Below, piece by piece: positions 42,625-52,200 of a DNA stretch of 61,463 nt. Origin of the DNA: Candidatus Peregrinibacteria bacterium. Its GTDB lineage: Bacteria > Patescibacteriota > Gracilibacteria > CAIRYL01. The notes under the pieces are model-generated. The model searched no databases. It had not been told where the DNA came from and was given only the letters and a program-made list of their open reading frames with translations. How positions within the stretch are numbered: position 1 is the first letter of the stretch; each line of letters begins with the position of its first letter. Made by a program: the position numbers and the translations under genes. The stretch spans positions 1-61,463 of the forward strand of contig JACRHZ010000011.1 of the NCBI GenBank assembly GCA_016220175.1, read 5' to 3'.

Positions 42625-44514
42625 TTAGAAATCTATTTCGTACACCTTTGATTCATCGACCACAACCAGAGTCTTTGGGGCTTTTGCCCACATACGCTGA
42701 ATTTTCCCGACGTTTTCGGTAAATACAATCTGTCTGCTATACGTTGCCTGATTTTCTCCCTTAAAGAATACGTATACGGTTGAATTTTCTGAACTGAGCA
42801 TCAGAATATTTTCCATATCTGCATCGGTGTAGATTTGCGTAACCCCAAGAAGCGCGCCTTCTGGAGCATCTTTCACTTCATATTTTTGTTCAGTACCCTT
42901 GAGGTATTTGTGAAGACTGCCATCACTCGTGAAAATATAGAGAAATCCATCAATCGAGAAAGAGACCGCACCAGAGATATTGTATTCTTCCGAAAAATAG
43001 GGGCTCGCTTTTCCATATCCTTCTGTTTTTCTCTCATATTTCCACACTTGATTATCTGCAGGAGAAAGGAGATATAAATACTTGGCGTATGTCTGAATTT
43101 CGACTGATTTTTTCCAAGTTTCATCTTCTGTTTTCACCGCTGAAACTGCATTGGAATCGGTATCGTATTCATGAAATTTTCCTTTCGTGTCGGTAAAAAT
43201 AAATTTCTTTTTCGCTTCAAATGGAACTCCGTACACCATCGTGTCTGCTAATGAGAGCGGAATGACGTTTTCCACGCCCTGAAGAACAATACGAAAAAGA
43301 GAGTTCTGATCGTAGGCGTACCACTCATCGTCAAATTCAAATATTCCTTTTGCTTCCACATCACTTTTTCTTGTTTTTAAATTCGCGAGTTCTTTTGGGG
43401 TCGAAATTCTCGTAATGTTGTTGATTCTGTCTCGAATTTGTGAAGTAGTATCGAGATGCGCGAGAGCTTCTGTTCGAAAGAATTGTGAATTCAAAATCTC
43501 CTTCAGGTTTCTCTCTACCATGTTGAGATTCGCATTCGCCCGATCGGTCTGACCAAGAGCTTCCTGATCTTCGACATTTTTGAGCGTTACGCGCGTTTCA
43601 GCAAGAAGGTTTTTATATTTCTCATATTCTGCTTTGTCCGAATTTCCTGTGTTTGAAGTGAGAAAAAATATGATAATAATTACTCCAAGTATTCCGAACA
43701 TAAATGACAAAAAGATCTTCTGATCGCCTTCTCTGAGACGTTGCCAAAGAGGCTGCAAAAATGAAGATGCTCTTTCAAAAATATGCATCCCTCGTTCCCC
43801 CACCCCAAACTTCTTCCCTTTTTTCTTCTCTTCCTGTTCTCCACCGTCAAGCGGGAGTGATTCTTCATGCGATCCTTCTATATGAAATACCACAAAAGCA
43901 GTATCGTCTCCAGACATGTGAAGCATTTCTTCTAGAGAAACTTCTGCCTCCGCTACGCCTTGAGAAAGGATGTCTGAAAGCTGAGATGAGGTCGCATACC
44001 TGAGGAGTCTTTGCAATGTAAACACAATTCTGTCGTCATCTTCGAGCTCCCCACTTGCGATATTAATGAAAACATCTCCTCCTGACTTTTTCGCGGCGAG
44101 CCCATCAGTAATGGTGCTGAGCTGACCTTTTCTCACGAGATATCCCTCTGCATTGCCGGCAACCGTTATGTGAAGAGCATTCTCAACAAAAAGTCCGATA
44201 AGAATTGAATGCGAACGGAGAAAGTCAGGACTTTCAAGTTCTTTTTCGGCATTTATTTGCGCATTTACAATCTTGAGTGCTTCTTCAAATCGATCGTATG
44301 GATCATCTCCTGAAAGAGTTTCGAAGTAAGCGGTTTCTAAAGTTTTCCAAATAAGCTCAGCAAACGACTTCTCTCTCGGGGGACCAGAAAAAAGCATCCA
44401 CATTTCTGTTTTTAAAGCCGCTTCCCTCTTTTTTTTGACTATTTCGGTAGCGTCCGTATCTTGGACAAGGTGTTCCGCATTGAGAAACTTCTTGATCATG
44501 CTTTTAGGGAGCAA
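42625..44514 (-). CDS. Membrane protein with PP2C-like domain and beta-propeller-like ectodomain
   Basis: A 629-residue single-pass protein. Residues about 35-215 look like a divergent PP2C/SpoIIE fold (HITVAGNAEGYLVRKGQ, then LEDDDRIVFTLQRL, and MSGDDTAFVVFHI at the end). One Asp pair resembles a metal site but the usual DG motif is not clear. A Lys-rich linker and membrane helix (267-287) follow, then a coiled coil (about 293-350) and a C-terminal part with repeated blades (LYLLSPADNQVWKYE, FLYIFTSDGSLHKY, NILMLSSENSTVYVF). It may link an outside sensor to an inside phosphatase. Function is inference. MIKKFLN at 44499 is an alternative start. Confidence 0.75.
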   Translation of the reverse strand: MLPKSMIKKFLNAEHLVQDTDATEIVKKKREAALKTEMWMLFSGPPREKSFAELIWKTLETAYFETLSGDDPYDRFEEALKIVNAQINAEKELESPDFLRSHSILIGLFVENALHITVAGNAEGYLVRKGQLSTITDGLAAKKSGGDVFINIASGELEDDDRIVFTLQRLLRYATSSQLSDILSQGVAEAEVSLEEMLHMSGDDTAFVVFHIEGSHEESLPLDGGEQEEKKKGKKFGVGERGMHIFERASSFLQPLWQRLREGDQKIFLSFMFGILGVIIIIFFLTSNTGNSDKAEYEKYKNLLAETRVTLKNVEDQEALGQTDRANANLNMVERNLKEILNSQFFRTEALAHLDTTSQIRDRINNITRISTPKELANLKTRKSDVEAKGIFEFDDEWYAYDQNSLFRIVLQGVENVIPLSLADTMVYGVPFEAKKKFIFTDTKGKFHEYDTDSNAVSAVKTEDETWKKSVEIQTYAKYLYLLSPADNQVWKYERKTEGYGKASPYFSEEYNISGAVSFSIDGFLYIFTSDGSLHKYLKGTEQKYEVKDAPEGALLGVTQIYTDADMENILMLSSENSTVYVFFKGENQATYSRQIVFTENVGKIQRMWAKAPKTLVVVDESKVYEIDF

Positions 44515-44644
44515 GATTTACAGGAAGAAGCGTACCAAAAAAATAACGTCTCATACAAGCAAAAAGCCTTTCTTTAGAAAAATGAAGCTCTCCAACCTTA
44601 AGTTCCGGGTATCTATTGAATACAAAATTATATAACGACGCGAA

Positions 44645-44681
44645 ATCCGCCGAAGTCCGTCTGAGGCGGACGAAGGCGGAT
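44645..44681. repeat. Nested palindrome upstream of the PP2C-like gene
   Basis: Outer arms ATCCGCC and GGCGGAT, inner arms GTCCGT and GCGGAC, separated by GAA on each side. The outer arms extend the ATCCGC/GCGGAT type seen at 9173 and 32272. The rest of the 195-nt spacer is AT-rich with no gene. Confidence 0.65.
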
Positions 44682-44709
44682 GAAGTATAATAAAAAAAAA
44701 ATCTGAGTT

Positions 44710-45054
44710 TCATTCTGGAGAATCTTCTGAATCTGACAATTTGAGGAGCTTTTCTATTCGATGAATATGTTTTTGAGAAGTATCGAGCACAAAATGAAAA
44801 TGGGGCATTTTTTTAAATTGAAGACGTGGCGCAATTCTTCGTTGAATAAATGGCGTTCTTTTTTTGAGAATCGTCATAAATTCCTCTGCATTTTCCAGAA
44901 CCGAGACAAAGATATTTGCGTTCAAAAGATCAGGAGAAATTTCAACTTTTATAATGGTCACCAGCCCATATTCACTTTCATCAATTACTTCTGCAAAAAA
45001 TTGGGAAACTTCCCTGTGAATAACGTTCTCAAATTTTTTAGTACGAGTCGACAT
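44710..45054 (-). CDS. rbfA: Ribosome-binding factor A
   Basis: A 114-residue KH-like protein. MSTRTKKFENVIHREVSQFF, VTIIKVEISPDLLNANIFVSV and RRIAPRLQFKKMPHFHFVLD are RbfA signatures. It assists 30S maturation and cold adaptation. The ATG at 45054 fits the family start. It is divergent from fmt with 51 nt between starts; together they form a translation-related pair. Confidence 0.92.
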   Translation of the reverse strand: MSTRTKKFENVIHREVSQFFAEVIDESEYGLVTIIKVEISPDLLNANIFVSVLENAEEFMTILKKRTPFIQRRIAPRLQFKKMPHFHFVLDTSQKHIHRIEKLLKLSDSEDSPE

Positions 45055-45105
45055 TTTTTGGAGAAAAAGCGAGAATAAGAATGTCTTTTCTCTTAAAAAA
45101 TTGCA

Positions 45106-46050
45106 ATGACAGTTCAAAAAAAAATACTATTCTGGGGAACTCCCGAAATCGCGAAAGAAATTCTTATCAAAATTCATCGGGGAACTCTCTATCACATAGC
45201 AGCCGTCATTACAAATCGAGACGCGCCGCGAGGAAGATCACAAAAACCCACTATGAGCCCGGTAAAAGAGCAGGCGCTTTCCTTCGGAATTCCGTGTTTT
45301 ACTCCCGAAAAATTGGACAGAGAATTCACGGAGAAACTGAGGCAGATCGGAGCTGATCTTTCTCTCATTGTCAGTTATGGAAAATTGCTCTCTCAAAAAA
45401 TTATCGATCTCCCAGCGCTCGGAACATACAATCTCCATTTCTCTCTTCTTCCAAAATATCGCGGAGCTTCTCCTGTTCAAACAGCACTTCTTCATGGAGA
45501 AAAGGCATCTGGGATCTCTATTTTTAAACTTGAAGAAAAACTTGATACGGGAAAAATCTATATCCAGAAAAAAATGGATATCCGCAATAAAAATTCAGCT
45601 GAGGTCTTTGAAGAAATGATCGCAAGTGGCGGAGAGGCTCTTCAGAAATTCTGTGAAGATATTTGTGGCGGAATTCCATTTGTTCCCAAAGCTCAAAATG
45701 AACGCGAGGCTACGTATTGCCAAAAATTTACAAAATCCGATGGAGAGATTTTCCCAGACAAAGAACTTTCTGAAAAAATTCTGAGAAAATGGCGGGCATT
45801 TTTCCTCTGGCCGCGTATTTTTTTCCTGGCATCAAAATCCGGAAAGCGAGTTATTCTCGAGAAACTTCAAGAAATGAACTCCTCCCAAAACATCCCATCG
45901 GAATCAGGCAGCTTTTTTTGGAATGATGGGAAATTATTCCTGAAAACTATGAACAGTGCTGTTCAGGTTATAAGCGCTCATCCAGAGGGGAAAAAATCTA
46001 TGACGGGAGCAGAGTTCTGGAATTATTGGAAACAGAGCGAATCGCTGTGA
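45106..46050 (+). CDS. fmt: Methionyl-tRNA formyltransferase
   Basis: A 314-residue protein. LFWGTPEIAKEIL, SYGKLLSQKIIDLPALGTYN, LHFSLLPKYRGASPVQTALLHGE and the SLLPKYRG loop contain the catalytic Asn/His set (NLHFS). The C-terminal OB-like domain begins near residue 210. It formylates Met-tRNAfMet for initiation. The enzyme is full length, which shows that formyl-Met initiation is retained in this reduced genome. Confidence 0.95.
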   Translation: MTVQKKILFWGTPEIAKEILIKIHRGTLYHIAAVITNRDAPRGRSQKPTMSPVKEQALSFGIPCFTPEKLDREFTEKLRQIGADLSLIVSYGKLLSQKIIDLPALGTYNLHFSLLPKYRGASPVQTALLHGEKASGISIFKLEEKLDTGKIYIQKKMDIRNKNSAEVFEEMIASGGEALQKFCEDICGGIPFVPKAQNEREATYCQKFTKSDGEIFPDKELSEKILRKWRAFFLWPRIFFLASKSGKRVILEKLQEMNSSQNIPSESGSFFWNDGKLFLKTMNSAVQVISAHPEGKKSMTGAEFWNYWKQSESL

Positions 46051-46158
46051 TGAAGATTCGCTATAGGTGAATATTCACTTTTCATTTTGGAAAAAAATGA
46101 GAGATGGTCTATCATTCCGCTTACCACTGTGAAATTGAGGTGTTTTTTTCTCTTCGTA

Positions 46159-48303
46159 ATGCAAAGAATTTTTCATAAAGCACAGGAAAAAGCGATTTCG
46201 CTCAAGAAAGATCGTATCGAGGCTGCTTTTCGCTTCTGTGAATCGCTTTTGCCTCCAGAAAAAATTGAAGAAGGTGTCGAGGTTGCCGAGATTCTCCTTG
46301 ATTTTTTTCCAGATGAATCCACTTGTATTGCTGGAATTCTTTCTGGGACACTGTCGATTGATCCTGCCCCTTTTCCGGAGATCGAAAAATTATTTGGTGG
46401 CGATATTTCTCGCATTCTTTGTGATCTCCATAAACTCAAAATCCTTTCAAGTCTGGCAACAAAAAACCCAGAAAATCAAATCGAACTCCTTCGAAAAATG
46501 TTCCTTGCTCTCGCAAAAGATGTTCGAGTTGTGGTTATTAAGCTCGCGATGCGCCTCTCCTCGCTTCGTCATATGGAATCTCTTTCCTTGGAGCAGAAAA
46601 AACAATATGCAGGAGAAGTTCTTGATCTGTATGCTCCCATTGCCGGGAGACTTGGCATATTTCGTATCAAAACTGAACTCGAAGATTTGGCTTTCGCATA
46701 CTTGTATCCAAAAGAATTCACCGAAATTTCAGCACAAATTACAGCGCTCAGAAATGAACGAGGAGCTGTGCTAGAGCGTGGTGAAAAAGAAATCCTCACC
46801 CTTTTGAAGGAAGCGGGAATACAAGGAGAAGTCCAGGGAAGAATGAAAGAAACGTACAGCATCTTCCAAAAATTGAGAAAAAAGCAAAAGTCCAGCATCG
46901 AATATATCTACGATATTTTTGCTTTTCGCGTTCTTCTTTCGAGTATTGCCGAGTGTTACACGCTGCTGGGGCATATTCATCAGAAATGGCCGGTAATAGG
47001 AGATCGATTTAAGGACTATATTACAAACCCAAAACCAAATGGATATCGCGCGCTCCACACAACTATTCGAGCATCTTTTGAAAACGTGAGTGAAGAACAT
47101 CCTCTTGAGATCCAAATTAAAACTCATGAAATGCACCGGAATTCAGAATTTGGGAGCGCAACACATTGGTGGTACAAAGAAAAAGGAAGTAATGTTCCGC
47201 TCAAAGACAACTGGCTTTTGCAATTGACCCGAATTGAAAAACAGATTCACAACATGGAAAACTTTGAACTTTTCACGGAAGGTCTTTTGGAAGATTTTAT
47301 TTTTACGCTTACAGAAAACGGAGATGTAAAAATTCTTCCCTCAGGAGCAACTCCTCTTGATTTTGCATTTTCGGTTCATACAGATATTGGGTACCACTAC
47401 CAATCAGCGCTGGTGAATGGGAAAATTGTCCCGATCGATTATCGACTCGAACAGGGGGACGTAGTAAAAATTATTCCCAATAAAAATTCATTCCCAAGAG
47501 AGTCGTGGGTTTCGCTCGTTTCTTCAAATCAGGCAAAGCAGAGGATCCGTGCTTTTCTCAGGAAAGAAAATTTTGAAGAATTCCTCAAGAAAGGAAAAAA
47601 GCTGCTCAATGAATCGCTAGCAAGATATGGAGTCCAAAAACTTGATGCGCAACTTTCCTCACTCAAAAATCTCTTTAAAGGGCAACTTCTCGCTCAAAAA
47701 GAACGAGAGGATATTGTTCTCAGGGTCGGAAATGGTTCTCTCAGGGCACATATTATTGCGCGAAAATTGGTTCAAAATATCGAGGGCGAAAAAATAAGAC
47801 CACTTCCTGATGAGAATTTTCAGAAATCATTTGACAATGAAGGAGTGGGAATTATCGTCACTGGGGAAAAAGGATTCCGTTTTCGAAAAGCAAATTGTTG
47901 TATGCCAGACCCCTCTGCCCCTATCGTCGCTTTTACAACAAGAGGAGGGACTCTTACGCTCCACAGGAGAGAGTGTAAAATGCTCCAAAAACTTGATTCA
48001 AATCGATTTCTCCCTGCTCGTTGGGAAACTGATCCGTTTCCTTTTGAGACCTATATTGCTCTTGTAGAGAGACATAAATTTGATCGCCCTCTCCCAAAAA
48101 TCTCAAAAATATTTGCCCTTATGGGAGTGCATATTCTTTCTATCCATTATTCTGAGAGTGTTCAGAAAAAAACACTCTTTTTTCATGTAGAAATTCCGAA
48201 AAAAGACGATCTTCCTCACATATTTTCTGCCCTCACCGAGCTCCCTGAAATCATTGACGTACGCGAAATTTCTGAGGAGGAAACTCCCTTCGCTCTAAAA
48301 TAA
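46159..48303 (+). CDS. Rel/SpoT-family (p)ppGpp synthetase with degenerate hydrolase domain
   Basis: A 714-residue long RSH protein. The HD domain has lost its ligands: the usual LLHDVVED reads IAGILSGTL and the usual ADRLHN reads AMRLSSL, so hydrolysis is unlikely. The synthetase domain is intact (GRMKETYSIFQKL, RFKDYITNPKPNGYRALHTT, EIQIKTHEMH), with the RxKD motif of bifunctional enzymes. TGS (DFIFTLTENGDVKILPSGAT) and a C-terminal zinc-finger/ACT region follow. It makes (p)ppGpp under starvation. ATG 46159 begins just before the first domain helix; the longer frame from 46087 adds a hydrophobic lead. Confidence 0.9.
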   Translation: MQRIFHKAQEKAISLKKDRIEAAFRFCESLLPPEKIEEGVEVAEILLDFFPDESTCIAGILSGTLSIDPAPFPEIEKLFGGDISRILCDLHKLKILSSLATKNPENQIELLRKMFLALAKDVRVVVIKLAMRLSSLRHMESLSLEQKKQYAGEVLDLYAPIAGRLGIFRIKTELEDLAFAYLYPKEFTEISAQITALRNERGAVLERGEKEILTLLKEAGIQGEVQGRMKETYSIFQKLRKKQKSSIEYIYDIFAFRVLLSSIAECYTLLGHIHQKWPVIGDRFKDYITNPKPNGYRALHTTIRASFENVSEEHPLEIQIKTHEMHRNSEFGSATHWWYKEKGSNVPLKDNWLLQLTRIEKQIHNMENFELFTEGLLEDFIFTLTENGDVKILPSGATPLDFAFSVHTDIGYHYQSALVNGKIVPIDYRLEQGDVVKIIPNKNSFPRESWVSLVSSNQAKQRIRAFLRKENFEEFLKKGKKLLNESLARYGVQKLDAQLSSLKNLFKGQLLAQKEREDIVLRVGNGSLRAHIIARKLVQNIEGEKIRPLPDENFQKSFDNEGVGIIVTGEKGFRFRKANCCMPDPSAPIVAFTTRGGTLTLHRRECKMLQKLDSNRFLPARWETDPFPFETYIALVERHKFDRPLPKISKIFALMGVHILSIHYSESVQKKTLFFHVEIPKKDDLPHIFSALTELPEIIDVREISEEETPFALK

Positions 48304-48316
48304 GCAAATGAGCAGA

Positions 48317-48778
48317 CTAATATTTTGCGAGATGCGCAAATGCTTTGTTTGCTTGCGCCATTCGGTGGACATCCTCCTTTTTCTTTACGGCATTTCCCAT
48401 CATTTCTGAAGCTTGCTGAATTTCATCCGCCAAGCGAAGATGCATTGGCTTTCCTGAAGATTTTGCACAGGATTGTACAATCCAACGAATCGCAAGCGTT
48501 AATCTTCTCTTCTCTGGTACTTCATGCGGAACTTGATACACACTTCCTCCCATTCTCTTTGCACGAATTTCGACATTTGGCATGGCGTTTTGAATGGCAA
48601 GATCAAAAATTTCAAGAGGATTTTTTCCTCCTTTATTTCTCTCTTCGAGAGTTTTAATCATATTCTTAAAAATTGTCCTTGCAGTGGATTTTTTCCCATC
48701 TTTCATGACATAATTAATAAACTTCTCTTGAATTTCAGAAGAATTGTGTGGAATAAAAAGTGATCTTTTCTGTGCCAT
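48317..48778 (-). CDS. rpsG: Ribosomal protein S7
   Basis: A 153-residue S7. KFINYVMKDGKKSTARTIF, NVEIRAKRMGGSVYQVPHEV and RRLTLAIRWIV are conserved 16S rRNA-binding segments. Last gene of the rpoB-ssb-rpoC-rpsL-rpsG run; it converges with the Rel gene 13 nt away. fusA and tuf, which often follow, are absent here. Confidence 0.97.
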   Translation of the reverse strand: MAQKRSLFIPHNSSEIQEKFINYVMKDGKKSTARTIFKNMIKTLEERNKGGKNPLEIFDLAIQNAMPNVEIRAKRMGGSVYQVPHEVPEKRRLTLAIRWIVQSCAKSSGKPMHLRLADEIQQASEMMGNAVKKKEDVHRMAQANKAFAHLAKY

Positions 48779-48805
48779 AAAAATAAGAAAATGAAAAATA
48801 AAATA

Positions 48806-49222
48806 TTATTTAGGCTTCTTTGCACCATACTTAGAACGTCCTCTTCTCCTCTTCTCAACCCCAAGCGTATCAAGAGAGCCTCTCACCACGTGATACCTGA
48901 CTCCGGGAAGATCCTTGACTCTCCCTCCGCGAATAGTAACAACAGAGTGCTCCTGAAGATTATGACCTTCTCCACCAATGTAGGCATTCACTTCCATTCC
49001 ATTCGTAAGTCGCACACGAGCATATTTTCGAAGCGCTGAATTTGGCTTTTTTGGAGTCATTGTTGTTACTTTTGTACATACGCCTCTCCTCTGTGGCGCT
49101 CCCCTGTTTAAAGCTACTTCTTTCGTTTTGAGCGTGTTCATCGTGAAGAGAAGCGCTGGACATTTGGATTTTCGAACAAGGTTCTTTCGAGGTTTCCGAA
49201 TAAGTTGATTGATTGTAGGCAT
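48806..49222 (-). CDS. rpsL: Ribosomal protein S12
   Basis: A 138-residue S12. [32 protein letters not shown], and [17 protein letters not shown] are the decoding-centre segments; the Lys of TPKKPNSA is the classic streptomycin position. It lies 42 nt after rpoC and 27 nt before rpsG. Confidence 0.97.
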   Translation of the reverse strand: MPTINQLIRKPRKNLVRKSKCPALLFTMNTLKTKEVALNRGAPQRRGVCTKVTTMTPKKPNSALRKYARVRLTNGMEVNAYIGGEGHNLQEHSVVTIRGGRVKDLPGVRYHVVRGSLDTLGVEKRRRGRSKYGAKKPK

Positions 49223-49264
49223 AGAAAAAAATATTGAGAGGGCAAATGGGCGGAAAAATCGTAT

Positions 49265-52200
49265 TTACGATTCGTGTTTTTCAAAATATCGTCTTCGGTA
49301 AATGCTTCCCGCTGGGATAAGCTTGCCAATAATAACATTTTCCTTTAGACCGTCAAGATGATCTATCTTCCCCGTTGTGGCCGCACTTACGAGTACTCGA
49401 ATTGTTTCTTGGAATGATGCCGCTGAAAGCCAAGAATCTGTAGCAAGAGAAATTCTTGTGAGTCCCAAAATGAGTTGTTCGTAGCGTGGAGGTTTTTTCT
49501 TGGGATGTTCTTTCTTGAAAATTTTAATTCTTCGATACTCAATAATTTCTCCAGGAAGAACATCGAGCATATCGGCTTGATCAATAATTCTCACACGAGA
49601 AAACATTTCTCGAACAATGATTTCGATATGCTTATCGTTAATAGTTTGCCCCTGAGAAGCGTAAATATTTTGAACTTCACTCGTAATATATTTCTGGACA
49701 ATATTTGTATCTGTTTTTTCCAAAAGTTCACGAAGATTGTAATGACCATACGTAAGCGGAGTTCCTACTTGTACAAATGTTCCCGTCTCTACCTTGAGCA
49801 TATCCCCAGAAGGGAATGAGTACTTCCTTTCTGCTTTTTTCGTGTGCTTTACAACAATTTTCCTTTCAGTGACTTCAATTACTTTCCCTCCATAGATTGC
49901 TCTCAAAACTTTTTGATCTTTCGCAAGAATTTGATTTTCTTTTACAAGATCGCCCTCTTTTACTGACACTTTTGCTCCATCAGAGATGTGATACTCATCC
50001 TGACCAAGTTTCTGTGCCTTAATGTGAGCAAAAACTTCATGTTCTCCTCTTTCTATGATGACTTCTCCCTCTACATCAGCGAGTGTGGCCGGAGTTTTTG
50101 GGGGTCTTGCTTCAAAAAGTTCTTCTACGCGTGTAAGACCTTGGGTAATATCCGCTCCTTCCGCCACTCCTCCCATATGAAATGTTCTCATGGTAAGCTG
50201 AGTTCCCGGTTCTCCGATGCTCTGCGCTGCAATGATTCCTACAGGAGTTCCGATCTCAACAGTTCTGTTGGAACCGAGATCTCTTCCATAACATTTTTGG
50301 CAAATTCCTCCCGGAGTTTCGCAGTTCATGATGCATCGTACCCTAAGCGTTTCAACTTTTCTTTTTGAAATTTCCCCCACAAGACGATTTCCGATTTCTT
50401 CATTTCTCTTCGCAATAATCTCCTTTGTTTTCGGATCCAGGAGATCTTCCGCCAAAGTCCTGCCATAAATTCTTCTCTCAAATTTTTCTCCGATTTTTTC
50501 AGAATCTTTTCTCGAAATTTCCAAATATGCAACGCTCTTGCAATCTTCTTCTCGAATGATAATATCCTGAACCGCATCGACAAGACGTCTCGTAAGATAT
50601 CCTGCTTCTGCAGTCTTTAAAGCTGTGTCCGACTTTCCTTTTCGTCCTCCATGCGTCGCAATAAAATACTCCAGAATAGAAAATCCCTCTTTCAAATTCG
50701 CCTTAATGGGAAGTTCGATTGTTCTTCCTGAAGGACTTGCTACAAGTCCCTTGATTCCGCAGAGTTGCGTTACTTGTCCCCAATTTCCTCGTGCTCCTGA
50801 ATCGATCATATAGAAAATATCATTTTCTGGAAAGTGTTTATAATTCTCAATCATCACCACAGAAATATCTGATTTCGCCTGCGCCCAAATTTTAATTGCA
50901 TTGTTATAGCGTTCTTCATCAGTAATGAGTCCATTCCAATATTGTGTCCCGATTCTTAATACCTTTTGAGTCGCCTCCTCAAGAATTTTTTCTTTTTCCT
51001 TCGGAATTTTCATATCGTTCATTCCAATAGTAATTCCTGATTTTGTTGCATATTCAAATCCCAACTTCTTAATTTTATCCGTGATGGACGCCGTAACTTC
51101 AGTATCAGAAAGATCATAAATTTCAGAAATAATACGCTCAATTCGGTTTTTGTTGACGACTGAATTTTCAAAGGGAATATTGTCCGGGAGAATTTTATTG
51201 AAAATCACTCTTCCTACAGATGTCTCGATGATTTGTCCATCGACACGAATCCGTACTTTTGCCTGAAGATCAACGTGTCCACTCTCATAAACAAAAATAG
51301 CTTCCTCTTCCGAAGCGAATGCCATTCCCTCGCCTTTTTTCCCATCATGAATTTGTGTCAAGAAATAGACACCGAGCACCATATCCTGAGTTGGCGTAAT
51401 AATAGGTTCTCCGGAAGAAGGCTTGAGAAGATTGTGACTCGAGAGCATAATTTCTCTCGCTTCTCTCTGTGCTTCTGTTGAGAGCGGAAGATGTACCGCC
51501 ATTTGATCTCCATCAAAGTCCGCGTTAAATGCGGCGCAAACGAGTGGATGAATTTGAATTGCTTTTCCTTCAATAAGAATCGGAGAAAATGCCTGGATTC
51601 CAAGTCTGTGAAGAGTCGGAGCACGATTAAGGAGCACGTACTTTCCCTTAATCACGTCGTCCAAAATATCCCAAACGATTTTCTTTCCCGATTGGATAAT
51701 TTTTTCTGCTCCTTTCACGTTGTGGGCAAATTCTCCTCGAATAAGTTCTCCGATAATAAACGGTTTAAAGAGCTTCATTGCGAGCTCTTTCGGAAGTCCG
51801 CATTGGTGGAGTCCCAACTCTGGACCGATGACGATCACAGAACGTCCCGAGTAATCAACACGTTTTCCCAAAAGATTTTGCCGAAAACGTCCTTGTTTTC
51901 CTTTGAGCATATCAGAAAGCGAACGAAGTTTTCGGCGATCACCAGAAGTGAATACCGCACGTCCTCCTCGAGAAGAATTATTGAGCAGTGTATCAACAGC
52001 TTCCTGAAGCATACGTTTTTCATTCCGACAGATAACTTCCGGAGCCCCAATAGCAATAAGCCTTTTGAGACGATTATTTCTATTGATAATTCTTCGATAG
52101 AGATCATTGAGGTCTGAAGCAGCAAACCTTCCCCCATCAAGCTGTACCATTGGACGAAGATCCGGAGGAATCACTGGAAGCTCTTTGAGAACCATCCATT

